A stretch of DNA of 64,000 nt from Flavobacterium sp. ACN2. GTDB lineage: Bacteria; Bacteroidota; Bacteroidia; Flavobacteriales; Flavobacteriaceae. Position numbers and translations under genes: made by a program. Of this stretch, positions 8,412-16,121 are shown piece after piece (positions within the stretch are counted from its first letter, which is position 1; each line of letters opens with the position of its first letter). The notes beneath the pieces were generated by a model, which saw only the letters and a list, made by a program, of their open reading frames with translations, ran no database searches and had not been told where the DNA came from. Location of the stretch: the NCBI RefSeq assembly GCF_002303885.1, contig NZ_MRCM01000009.1, forward strand, positions 1 to 64,000, given 5' to 3'.

Positions 8412-9533
8412 ATGAAATATATTAGTATTTCACTAATTATTTTATCTGCTTCTTGCAATGGACAACATGAAAAAAATCAAAAAATGAATAGGCAAATAAA
8501 GGAAAAAATTTCATCATTCAATATTTTTAATGATGGAGGTATGAATATAAATTTTGAAAAATTTATTATTGACAATAAGGAAAGAATAAGATCTGAAGTA
8601 AATAAGTATGGTTATAAAGTACCAGCTACAACAACATTCTACGATAAGATTAAATTCTATTATAATTGGGATATCAAAGATTATACAAATGTTATTGTTT
8701 TAGAAAATGATATGTTTCCTGTTGTTGTTATTAAGGATTATAATTTAATTTATATTGAAAATGCTGATGGGAAAGAAATAGATGGTCAATTAATTAGTTA
8801 CTATAATAAATTTATATTTTATGATGACAAGCCATCTTTAACTTGGTTAAAATTAAGACATCCATATCTATTAGATGATTTGGTATTTGTATATGGATTT
8901 ACTGAAAATAATGATATATTAAAATTTGTTTTTAGCCGTAGTAATTTTGAAAGTAAATCAGTACTTATCGAACTTCTGTTTCAAAACCATGAAAGTAAAT
9001 TGAAATTACGTGAAAAGATGGTTAAGAAATTAAGGGAAATAAAATTTAATAATGAAATTTCAACAGACTATGGTGTCGTTGTTGGAGGTGATGTTTATTC
9101 TACTTTTTCAGACTTAATTCAAGAAATCAGAAAAAAAACAAATGAATTTCAAAAAAGTGATTATCAAATTGCTTTCTTATTAAATGAAATTATTTTGTCA
9201 GGTATAACAGGAATTGTTGATGAGGATTTGGATGAAAATCCAAATTATATAAAAGTTTTAAAGGATAATAATTATTATGGTTTTGCAAGGCTAAAAAATT
9301 ATCTTGAAGATGAATATTCAAATTCTTTCAGTGATAAATCTAAATATAAAATAAACGATCCTGACGGCTATACAAATTTAAGAAAAGAGAAAAATACATC
9401 TTCTGAAATTCTTCAAAAAATAAATACTGGTTCTGAGGTTCAGGTATTTGATAATTCCGGAGACTGGTGGTTGATACAAACTAAGGAAGGTAAAAAAGGT
9501 TATGTTTATAAAACTAAGATAAAAGAGGATTAA
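8412..9533 (+). CDS. SH3-domain lipoprotein, putative immunity protein of effector 6994-8403
   Basis: Start taken at ATG 8412, giving MKYISISLIILSASC with a good lipobox; an in-frame upstream ATG at 8385 overlaps the effector and gives no signal peptide. About 373 residues. The body (residues ~20-300) is homologous to the lipoprotein at 11535: both carry an NGYK/YGYK-(V/A)P segment and a block like PSLTWLKLRHPYLLDDLVFVYG. The C-terminal ~60 residues are the SH3 domain shared across the array. Also a close paralogue of the partial gene at 2-277. Periplasmic immunity role inferred. Confidence 0.7.
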   Translation: MKYISISLIILSASCNGQHEKNQKMNRQIKEKISSFNIFNDGGMNINFEKFIIDNKERIRSEVNKYGYKVPATTTFYDKIKFYYNWDIKDYTNVIVLENDMFPVVVIKDYNLIYIENADGKEIDGQLISYYNKFIFYDDKPSLTWLKLRHPYLLDDLVFVYGFTENNDILKFVFSRSNFESKSVLIELLFQNHESKLKLREKMVKKLREIKFNNEISTDYGVVVGGDVYSTFSDLIQEIRKKTNEFQKSDYQIAFLLNEIILSGITGIVDEDLDENPNYIKVLKDNNYYGFARLKNYLEDEYSNSFSDKSKYKINDPDGYTNLRKEKNTSSEILQKINTGSEVQVFDNSGDWWLIQTKEGKKGYVYKTKIKED

Positions 9534-9706
9534 AAAATGAAGTTTTAAAAGAAAAAAAAATATTTTAGTTTCCTCAAAATTGTATAAATAATGAAAATGC
9601 AGAAAGCAAGATTCTATATGTAGAAATTCTGGACAACAGCGGAAGAAAGCCCACAAAACTATTTAGTTATGGCGAAACTATTACAGCTCGCGTACATTGT
9701 CTTAAC

Positions 9707-11524
9707 ATGGAAAAATTTCGCATAAACGTTACTTTATGGGAAAATGACGGAGGGAAAAAAGACCTTTCTGATATTAGTATTGAAACAAAAGAAGCCAATG
9801 TATTAAATGGAATAGCCGATGTCAAATTTACTTTTGACCCTAGCAAGGTTTGGCTTGCCAATGCAAAAACGGCACCGAATGAATCTAACGAAGGCGCGTT
9901 CCATGAATATTATGTAACCGCTGAGTTTTACAAAAAAGTTTCGAAACCTACGCAAGACATTAATGTCATTAACCCAGATTATAAAATAGATATACTTTCA
10001 AAAACTTCTGCTTCTAAACCATCTGAAACAGAAACCAAAAAAACATCTCCAAGAGAACAAAAAGGCCCTTCTAAAAAAGAAACTAGAGGGATAGCAAAAG
10101 CTGATAGAAAAGCGCATGATTATCATGAGCAGAAAATTGATATAAAACCTATTGTTATTTACAATCCGCAACAGGAATTTATAAATAGTCTCATGATGGT
10201 TAATGTTGGGGATTCTATTTGGAATCAGAAAAAAAATACTTGTGCATGCAAAGAAAATAATTTTTACTGGAGCAACAAATTAACCTGCGACGAACGAAAA
10301 AAAGTACTAGAAGTATGCGCAAAACTTTGGGGAGAAGATAAAAAGAAAGACAAGGCTAGTGAATTAATGGCAATTATGCATTTGGAAACTGGTGAAAAAA
10401 ACATGTTCAAACCTTATGCTGACAATGGAGCTGACTATTCTGGTTTAATACAATTTAGCGACACTTCGGCTAAAAAATTAGGAATTACAAGAGCTGAACT
10501 AAAGAAGATGACTTTTATAAAGCAAATGGATTATGTTCATGACTATTTTGCTTCAAAGAAAGAAATTTCAAATATGGTAGACTTGTATTTACATGTTTTA
10601 AAACCGAATGCTGTAGGAAATGGAAATAATCCTGATTATGTTCTTTTTGACGAAAGTATCTCGGTACCAGATGGAGATGGAAGCCAAACAAGTTTTGAAC
10701 AGCGAAAAATAAATATTGGAAAAGAACCTTGGGTAACGAAATATGGCTATTCCTCAAATCCTTCATTTATGAAAGGCGAGGAACATACCCAAAGAAAGAA
10801 ATGGGTTTATACCAGACAGCGTTTTGAAGACCGCTGGGGATTTATAAACGGAAAAACCACAGTTGCTGATGTTATGTTAGAATTAGAGGAAACACATTTT
10901 AATCCTGGGGCAAACTTTCTATTTAGTGGCTTATGTGAGAATTTAGACGAAGAAAACTCTAAAAATACTGACGGAAAAAGAGCACCTTGGGTAGACGTTG
11001 CCTTTACCGAATTTGAAAAATATAAAGGCTTAAGGGAAATCGATAGCCCTCTAAAAGAAAAAATACATGAATATTTTGAAGCATCTTCTGGAAAAGGATT
11101 AAAACTTCAATTTTCAGACCCTTGGTGTGGTGCATTTGTTGCTTGGTCTTTTGAAAAAACAGATTATAAAAAAGATAAATCTAAAAAAAGTGCAGCCGCA
11201 TTTGGTTGGACTTCTTCAAATTGGTCTAAAGGTGAAAGTTGCGAACCATTTATAGGTGCGATCATTGTATTTTCTTGGTCTCATGTTGCTATTATAATTG
11301 GAGAAAATATGGACGGTACAAAATATGTATATCTTGGAGGAAATCAAACTGGTTGGGAAGGAGATAAATCAGGGACTCAGGTTATTTCTTTTTCTTCAAT
11401 AATAAAAACAAGCAATCAAATTAAAGCTATTACAAAACCTAAAGATTATGAAATCTCAGAAAGAGAAAAGAAACTTCCCAAATATGATGTCGAAACAGAA
11501 AATGATTTTAAATCTACAAGATAA
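9707..11524 (+). CDS. dual-domain effector tip: lysozyme-like + NlpC/P60-like amidase (TIGR02594 type)
   Basis: 605 residues from ATG 9707, but the frame is open back to 9569 and that part (KILYVEILDNSGRKP) looks coding, so the 5' end is cut off. Order: Ig-like carrier piece (1-95), shared linker (~101-176), lysozyme-like domain (~185-390; likely Glu227 in MHLETGE; homologous to that of 3232-4683, including GITRAEL and YSSNPSF), then an amidase domain (~425-580) with PWVDVAFTEF, Cys474 in DPWCGAFVAW and His526 in SHVAIIIGE. The last matches the cysteine-peptidase family TIGR02594. It should cleave both glycan and peptide parts of peptidoglycan. The next gene, a lipoprotein, starts 10 bases after the stop. 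Confidence 0.75.
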   Translation: MEKFRINVTLWENDGGKKDLSDISIETKEANVLNGIADVKFTFDPSKVWLANAKTAPNESNEGAFHEYYVTAEFYKKVSKPTQDINVINPDYKIDILSKTSASKPSETETKKTSPREQKGPSKKETRGIAKADRKAHDYHEQKIDIKPIVIYNPQQEFINSLMMVNVGDSIWNQKKNTCACKENNFYWSNKLTCDERKKVLEVCAKLWGEDKKKDKASELMAIMHLETGEKNMFKPYADNGADYSGLIQFSDTSAKKLGITRAELKKMTFIKQMDYVHDYFASKKEISNMVDLYLHVLKPNAVGNGNNPDYVLFDESISVPDGDGSQTSFEQRKINIGKEPWVTKYGYSSNPSFMKGEEHTQRKKWVYTRQRFEDRWGFINGKTTVADVMLELEETHFNPGANFLFSGLCENLDEENSKNTDGKRAPWVDVAFTEFEKYKGLREIDSPLKEKIHEYFEASSGKGLKLQFSDPWCGAFVAWSFEKTDYKKDKSKKSAAAFGWTSSNWSKGESCEPFIGAIIVFSWSHVAIIIGENMDGTKYVYLGGNQTGWEGDKSGTQVISFSSIIKTSNQIKAITKPKDYEISEREKKLPKYDVETENDFKSTR

Positions 11525-11534
11525 AAAACTATAT

Positions 11535-12734
11535 ATGAAAGTAGTGATTGTTCTATTTGTATTTTTTTTATTTCAATCGTGTAATAAAGAAAATAAGCAA
11601 GAAATTCAAAGTAAAGAAAATTATCCATTACAAGAAAAAAAATTAAAAACAATGAATGACATTTTAGAAAAACAACTTAAAGAAGGGGCATTACAATATG
11701 CTTTAGATGATGATGGAAATAGTGTTAGTGAAACTTTGAAACATTCTTTTAGTATAGATGAATTAAATACATGTACAGTAGTCATATCAGAAATATTAAA
11801 ATCTAATGGTTATAAAGCACCAAGTGATATTGACTTTAATAATAAAATAAATAAAATTTTCGGAAGATTAATCAATCCTAATTCCTTAAATAAGTATTTA
11901 TATATTAATTATTATAATAAGTGTGACAAAGAATTCTGTAATCAATCAAATGACGGTGTTAATTTTAATGGGACTTATATAATAAAAAATAAAAATTTTA
12001 TCACCGATTTTTTCTACTTACCAGAACTAATTAATTATCAAGAAAAATTTCCAAATATTGCTCAGTTAGAAAAGAAATATCCTTCTGAATGGTATAATGA
12101 TGAACTTAAGATGAAAGTAGGAATTGAAAAATGGATGGAATTTGAAGCAAGAAAAGATGATTATAACTTATCAAAGGCCCGAAATTTTAATAAATTATTG
12201 ATTATTTCACGCAACAAATATCTTTTCAATGATAACAAAGCAAGTTTGGTATGGCTAAAATTCAATGACCAATATTTTTTAGAATCACTTGTAAAAGTTT
12301 TTGGTTACGTTCAAGATAAAGATTTATTAAAATGGGTTTTAGACAGAAATCTAAACGATGATGAGTTTGATAAATTAATATTCACCAAAACCTGCGAAAA
12401 TAAATACATTTTTCATAAAGAGATTTTTGAAGTAATGACTGAAGCAGATGAAAGAACCAAAGAGAAATACATTATGTTTTTGAGAGGAAAAACAGAACTT
12501 CCAAAAGTTGAGGATGCAAATTTCAGTGATAAGGCAAGAATCTATGCGCTCTATTGTTATTATGCAACAAAATTTACTCAAAGTATTGATCAAGGTTATG
12601 TTTATACCTTTTTTCCAAAATTGAATGATGAGAAATTTGAAGAAGAATTCAAAAGAAATAACTACTACAATATTCCTGATTTTAAAAAATTATTCGAGGA
12701 TACTAAAAATGGTGGTATCGGTTTGCCTATGTAA
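11535..12734 (+). CDS. lipoprotein, putative immunity protein of effector 9707-11524
   Basis: Start at ATG 11535 (MKVVIVLFVFFLFQSC, good lipobox); the frame is open 29 codons further upstream but that part overlaps the effector. About 399 residues. Its central block (ASLVWLKFNDQYFLESLVKVFGY) is homologous to the lipoprotein at 8412-9533, but here the protein ends without the SH3 domain. This shows that the SH3 end is separable from the immunity body. Immunity role inferred from lipidation, position and family. Confidence 0.7.
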   Translation: MKVVIVLFVFFLFQSCNKENKQEIQSKENYPLQEKKLKTMNDILEKQLKEGALQYALDDDGNSVSETLKHSFSIDELNTCTVVISEILKSNGYKAPSDIDFNNKINKIFGRLINPNSLNKYLYINYYNKCDKEFCNQSNDGVNFNGTYIIKNKNFITDFFYLPELINYQEKFPNIAQLEKKYPSEWYNDELKMKVGIEKWMEFEARKDDYNLSKARNFNKLLIISRNKYLFNDNKASLVWLKFNDQYFLESLVKVFGYVQDKDLLKWVLDRNLNDDEFDKLIFTKTCENKYIFHKEIFEVMTEADERTKEKYIMFLRGKTELPKVEDANFSDKARIYALYCYYATKFTQSIDQGYVYTFFPKLNDEKFEEEFKRNNYYNIPDFKKLFEDTKNGGIGLPM

Positions 12735-12871
12735 AAGATAAGCTTATTGCTTTTCAGTTTCTAAACTACTCACGAGAGAAACACTCGCGCAAGCAAGGGC
12801 AAATTAACAACTATATAAACTCAATTGGAATTGAGAATGCCAAAATCATTATAACTGAAGAATATGAATAA
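12734..12871 (+). pseudogene. C-terminal fragment of an effector, fused to a short dispersed repeat
   Basis: An open frame without a start reads KDKLIAFQFLNYSREKHS, then GQINNYINSIGIENAKIII to TAA at 12869-12871, overlapping the ATG of the next lipoprotein by 8 bases. That overlap matches other effector-immunity joins in the array. Its middle holds a 29-bp sequence also found in an intergenic region at 51990, so part of the apparent protein is repeat-derived. No family recognised. Confidence 0.4.
12771..12799 (+). repeat. 29-bp dispersed repeat, copy 1
   Basis: Matches 51990-52018 at 27 of 29 positions (starts CACGAGAGAAAC, ends AGCAAGGG). Here it sits at the edge of an effector remnant; the other copy lies next to a palindromic element 39 kb away. 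Confidence 0.6.
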
Positions 12872-14144
12872 ATTTATCATTACAATAATATTATCATTTT
12901 TAGTTTCTTGCTCATCAAAATCACAAAGCAAAGAGATAAGAATAAACAACTTAAAAACAGCCTTTAAGAAAAATGATGATAAAGCCTTTTTCCAAAATTT
13001 CCCAAAAGACTATGACCAGTTTGTAAAAGATTTTGGTTGGAATGATAATTTAGATACCTCATATACTCTATACAATGAAAGTACAGATTATATAGACCGA
13101 TTTTTTGCAATATTATCTAAAGACAAAACCAATAAATCTCTTACATCAATTATTGATATCGGCATAGATGGCAAATATCAAGCTGATGGAGTGAATTATT
13201 TTAAGTTTAATATTGAAAAACTATTCACGAAAAATCCTAGCCTTGTCTGCAATCTTTTAAAGAATCGTAGACCTGATGATATAGATAGTTTTTGGTATTT
13301 CTATTTGGACTCTCCCCAGCCTTTAACTTCTGTTCCTGATTACTTACAGTCTTTAAAAAATGAATGCGGGAATGTTTTTATTTCACTCGAAAAGCAGTTA
13401 AAAATAATTCAAAAAGAAAATCTTGTTTCAGAAGTTGTAGATGAAAGCAAAACAAATAAATTAAAAATTTTAAATGATTTTATCCCAAAAAATTATTTAG
13501 TACTTGATAGTCTATCTGTTAATATTAATCAAGATAATCTTTTAGATAAAATAATAGTATTGTCACATAAAGAGGAATTTAAAAATAACGAATCACGCTT
13601 ATTTATGATTCTTTTCAACATCGGTAATAATAATTATTCTTTAAAATTTAAAAGCCCTAATGTAATTCCTTGTTTAAAATGTACTGGAGGAACTGGAGGA
13701 GAAGAATCTTATAGTGATTTAAGTTTCAAGAATAATATTTTAAGTTTTACTCAACTTAAAATTATTGATTCAAATCTTATAAAAATAAGATATGCTTTTT
13801 TGAATAATAATATTGATTTTATATTAAATGAAGTCAATACTGTCAATTCAGATTTAACATCTAATAACTTCTATAAGAATACTATTATCCCTAAAAACAA
13901 AATTGCCTTAAAAAACTTTAACTATCAAAATTACACTCAATATCTAAGACAGACAGCAAAAATAACAGATCCAGATGGATATACTAATTTAAGAAAAGAG
14001 AAAAATACATCTTCTGAAATTCTTCAAAAAATAAATACTGGTTCTGAAGTTCAAGTATTGGATAATTCAGGAGACTGGTGGTTGGTACAAACTAAGGAAG
14101 GTAAAAAAGGTTATGTTTATAAAACTAAGATAAAAGAGGAGTAA
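12864..14144 (+). CDS. SH3-domain lipoprotein, putative immunity protein
   Basis: 426 residues with lipobox FLVSC near residue 16. Residues ~190-330 contain a DSLSVNINQDNLLDKIIVL segment, resembling acidic Dx(N)xD calcium-binding loops of beta-propeller-like lipoproteins. The last ~60 residues are the common SH3 domain (GDWWLVQTKEGKKGY), nearly identical in DNA to the copies ending at 277 and 9533. The gene overlaps the stop of an effector fragment and is the last immunity-type gene in the array. Its effector has been lost apart from that fragment. Confidence 0.65.
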   Translation: MNKFIITIILSFLVSCSSKSQSKEIRINNLKTAFKKNDDKAFFQNFPKDYDQFVKDFGWNDNLDTSYTLYNESTDYIDRFFAILSKDKTNKSLTSIIDIGIDGKYQADGVNYFKFNIEKLFTKNPSLVCNLLKNRRPDDIDSFWYFYLDSPQPLTSVPDYLQSLKNECGNVFISLEKQLKIIQKENLVSEVVDESKTNKLKILNDFIPKNYLVLDSLSVNINQDNLLDKIIVLSHKEEFKNNESRLFMILFNIGNNNYSLKFKSPNVIPCLKCTGGTGGEESYSDLSFKNNILSFTQLKIIDSNLIKIRYAFLNNNIDFILNEVNTVNSDLTSNNFYKNTIIPKNKIALKNFNYQNYTQYLRQTAKITDPDGYTNLRKEKNTSSEILQKINTGSEVQVLDNSGDWWLVQTKEGKKGYVYKTKIKEE

Positions 14145-14186
14145 AAAACATTATTTTTCTTACTTAATAATGCCTTCCATTTTTAA

Positions 14187-14194
14187 TATATTTG
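14187..14194 (+). promoter_or_regulatory. Bacteroidota-type -7 box
   Basis: TATATTTG fits the TAnnTTTG -7 consensus of Bacteroidota, with expected transcription start near 14200 and the first ATG at 14214. No clear TTTG -33 element was seen, so strength is uncertain. Confidence 0.5.
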
Positions 14195-14197
14195 CAG

Positions 14198-14341
14198 TCC
14201 TTAAAGTAAAGTTATGATTTCAGAAAAAAAGTTTGCCCATGTGGTATGGTGGTGGTATTGGAAACAACCGCAACGCTCACTTTACAGCGTAGGACACCTT
14301 TAGCTACATGGGTTTTATATTTCCTTAAAGTAAAGTTATGA
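14198..14341 (+). promoter_or_regulatory. leader region with a Trp-rich 29-codon ORF (possible attenuator)
   Basis: ATG 14214 opens a 29-codon ORF ending at TAG 14301-14303. It contains WWWYW, four tryptophan codons in five positions, as in tryptophan attenuator leaders. CCCATGT (14236-14242) can pair with ACATGGG (14306-14312), enclosing the Trp codons. A 20-bp direct repeat ending in ATGA occurs before this ORF (14198-14217) and before the next gene (14322-14341), so the translation start region is duplicated. No U-rich terminator follows the stem. The downstream gene is not a recognised trp gene, so the attenuator reading is a hypothesis. Confidence 0.5.
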
Positions 14342-14571
14342 GTACCAAAATCCTTTCAAAAGAAGCCGAAATCAGGCTGATGAACTTCTTCAACAACAGA
14401 ATTGACCCAATCGATATGGCAAAAGCCATAAGACAGGTAAATTTAACTCTAGCATTAGGCGTTATGAACGAAGAGCAAAATATTTCTTCTAATGCCTCTA
14501 AACTTGGAGACAGCTTCTATTGGCTCAATGAATTAGCCGAGATTTTAAATCCTTATCTGGATTTGGAGTAA
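14338..14571 (+). CDS. small protein of unknown function
   Basis: 77 residues, acidic and mainly helical by composition, without signal peptide or membrane segment. I recognise no family. It follows the Trp-rich leader and starts within the second copy of a 20-bp repeat. A strong terminator follows. Probably cytoplasmic; function unknown. Confidence 0.6.
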   Translation: MSTKILSKEAEIRLMNFFNNRIDPIDMAKAIRQVNLTLALGVMNEEQNISSNASKLGDSFYWLNELAEILNPYLDLE

Positions 14572-14593
14572 GGTTTATTCTTTTGAAAAAATT

Positions 14594-14627
14594 AAAACCC
14601 TCAATCTTTTTGGAGATTGAGGGTTTT
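14594..14627 (+). terminator. rho-independent terminator
   Basis: Perfect stem AAAACCCTCAATCT / AGATTGAGGGTTTT, ending the 14338-14571 transcript. Confidence 0.8.
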
Positions 14628-14711
14628 GCTTTTGCCGATGTTTTTGCACTTGGTTTTATTGTTGGCTATAACACAAAGAATATTGAATTTGGTGTATCTT
14701 ATCAATTATAA
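14625..14711 (+). pseudogene. possible fragment of an outer-membrane beta-barrel protein
   Basis: A short open frame reads FADVFALGFIVGYNTKN and then NIEFGVSYQL before TAA. Alternating hydrophobic residues and an aromatic-rich end resemble the last strands of an outer-membrane barrel. There is no start and the upstream part is replaced by the terminator. Very short, so this may be chance. Confidence 0.25.
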
Positions 14712-14715
14712 AAAG

Positions 14716-14750
14716 AAAAAGCCCAATACGTACGATATTGGGCTTCTTTA
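14716..14750. terminator. bidirectional-type terminator hairpin
   Basis: AAGCCCAATA / TATTGGGCTT stem around CGTACGA; it lies between the convergent plus-strand array and lgt and probably serves lgt on the minus strand. Confidence 0.7.
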
Positions 14751-14766
14751 TTTAGGGTAATTGATT

Positions 14767-15699
14767 TTATGCTTCAGCTAAAGGATTTCTCTGAGCTCTT
14801 ATGATAAAGAAAAGTCCAATAATGATAAATGGTATGCTTAACCATTGACCTGTTGAAAATAAGCCTAATTCGCTTTCAAAACCTCCTTGGCTTTCTTTTA
14901 CAAATTCTACAACGAAACGAACAGCAAATAATAACACTAAAAACAATCCGAATAAAAGACCAGATTTAAGTCTTGCATTTGTTCTCCAGTATAAAAAGAA
15001 TAAAATAGCGAATACAAATACATAACAGAAAGCTTCATATAATTGAGTTGGGTGTCTTGAAGGGACTTCTGCTAATAATGTTGCAAATTTTGGATCGGTT
15101 GCAATTGCAGTATAAGCTTCTTTTGGGTCTGCAATTCCCGTTTTTTGTACTGCTTCGGCTTTGCTGAATGTATCGTGAAGAAATCGAATTCCGAATGCAG
15201 AATTAGTTTCATGACCAATAATTTCAGAGTTGAAGAAGTTTCCTAAACGCACAAAAATAGCACCGCTTGCAACAGGAATTACTACACGGTCTAATATCCA
15301 TAATAAAGAGCGTTTTAGTATTTTTTTGCTGTAGTAGTACATTGCAATAATAATTGCAATTGCAGCTCCGTGACTTGCTAATCCTTGGAAACCTGTAAAT
15401 TGAAACTCAGGTTCGAATTTAAATGGCAGGAAAATTTCAAGTAAATGATTTCTAAAATATTCCCAATCGTAAAAGAAAACATGACCTAAACGTGCTCCAA
15501 TCAAGGTTGCTAGAACAGTCCAAACAAACAAAGAATCTAGTTTTTCAATTGATTCATTTTCTCTTTCGAAAATCTTTTTCATTAAGAACCATCCTAATCC
15601 AAAGGCAATTACAAACATTAAGCTGTAATAGCGAATCATAAAAAATCCTAAGTTGATTCCCTCAGAAGGATTCCAAACTAAATTTAAGGCGTGTGTCAT
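14767..15699 (-). CDS. lgt: prolipoprotein diacylglyceryl transferase
   Basis: 310 residues, polytopic inner-membrane protein. It transfers diacylglycerol from phosphatidylglycerol to the lipobox cysteine of prolipoproteins, the first step for the many lipoproteins in this window. The Lgt signature is present (FVRLGNFFNSEIIG), preceded by the HGAAIAII segment and followed by SRHPTQLYEA. Length is slightly above the usual 260-290. Downstream of yidD and cysS in the same orientation; the 64-bp gap to yidD allows cotranscription. Confidence 0.95.
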   Translation of the reverse strand: MTHALNLVWNPSEGINLGFFMIRYYSLMFVIAFGLGWFLMKKIFERENESIEKLDSLFVWTVLATLIGARLGHVFFYDWEYFRNHLLEIFLPFKFEPEFQFTGFQGLASHGAAIAIIIAMYYYSKKILKRSLLWILDRVVIPVASGAIFVRLGNFFNSEIIGHETNSAFGIRFLHDTFSKAEAVQKTGIADPKEAYTAIATDPKFATLLAEVPSRHPTQLYEAFCYVFVFAILFFLYWRTNARLKSGLLFGLFLVLLFAVRFVVEFVKESQGGFESELGLFSTGQWLSIPFIIIGLFFIIRAQRNPLAEA

Positions 15700-15763
15700 G
15701 TATAAATGTTTTTATATAGCTGTAAAAATAAATATTTAATGTAAAGTACCGCTTTCTAAAAAG

Positions 15764-16012
15764 TTAATGTTTGTGGTTACATTTCTTTTCTGGTACAGGA
15801 TCGTAACCGGTTCTTCCCCAAGGATGACAACTCAAGATGCGTTTAATGCCTAAATATCCGCCATAAAATAGTCCGTGAATTTGTAGTGCCTGAATCATAT
15901 AAGTCGAACAAGTTGGCTCAAATCTGCAGGATGCAGGTGTAAATGGTGAAATGGCAGTCTGATAAAAACGGACTAACAATACAAATGGATATATTAGAAT
16001 TTTTGAAAACAT
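15764..16012 (-). CDS. yidD: membrane protein insertion efficiency factor
   Basis: 82 residues. Typical YidD signature: [19 protein letters not shown], then [25 protein letters not shown] small amphipathic membrane-associated protein that supports YidC-dependent membrane insertion. In many bacteria it sits near rnpA/yidC; here it lies between cysS and lgt, which is common in Flavobacteria. Confidence 0.95.
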   Translation of the reverse strand: MFSKILIYPFVLLVRFYQTAISPFTPASCRFEPTCSTYMIQALQIHGLFYGGYLGIKRILSCHPWGRTGYDPVPEKKCNHKH

Positions 16013-16037
16013 ATTTTTTTTGTATAAGTTAGTTTGT

Positions 16038-16117
16038 AGTGGTCAGTGTTCAGTATTTTAGTGTACAGTCAGTTCAAAGTTTGAATCTGAATACTAAAAT
16101 ACTGAACACTGACCACT
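16038..16117. repeat. intergenic inverted repeat (25-bp perfect arms)
   Basis: Arms at 16038-16062 and 16093-16117 are perfect reverse complements (left arm begins AGTGGTCAGTGTTCAG), separated by 30 bases between yidD and cysS. It has no T-run of terminator form on the minus strand beyond the short A/T end; probably an interspersed palindrome. Confidence 0.85.
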
Positions 16118-16121
16118 TTTT

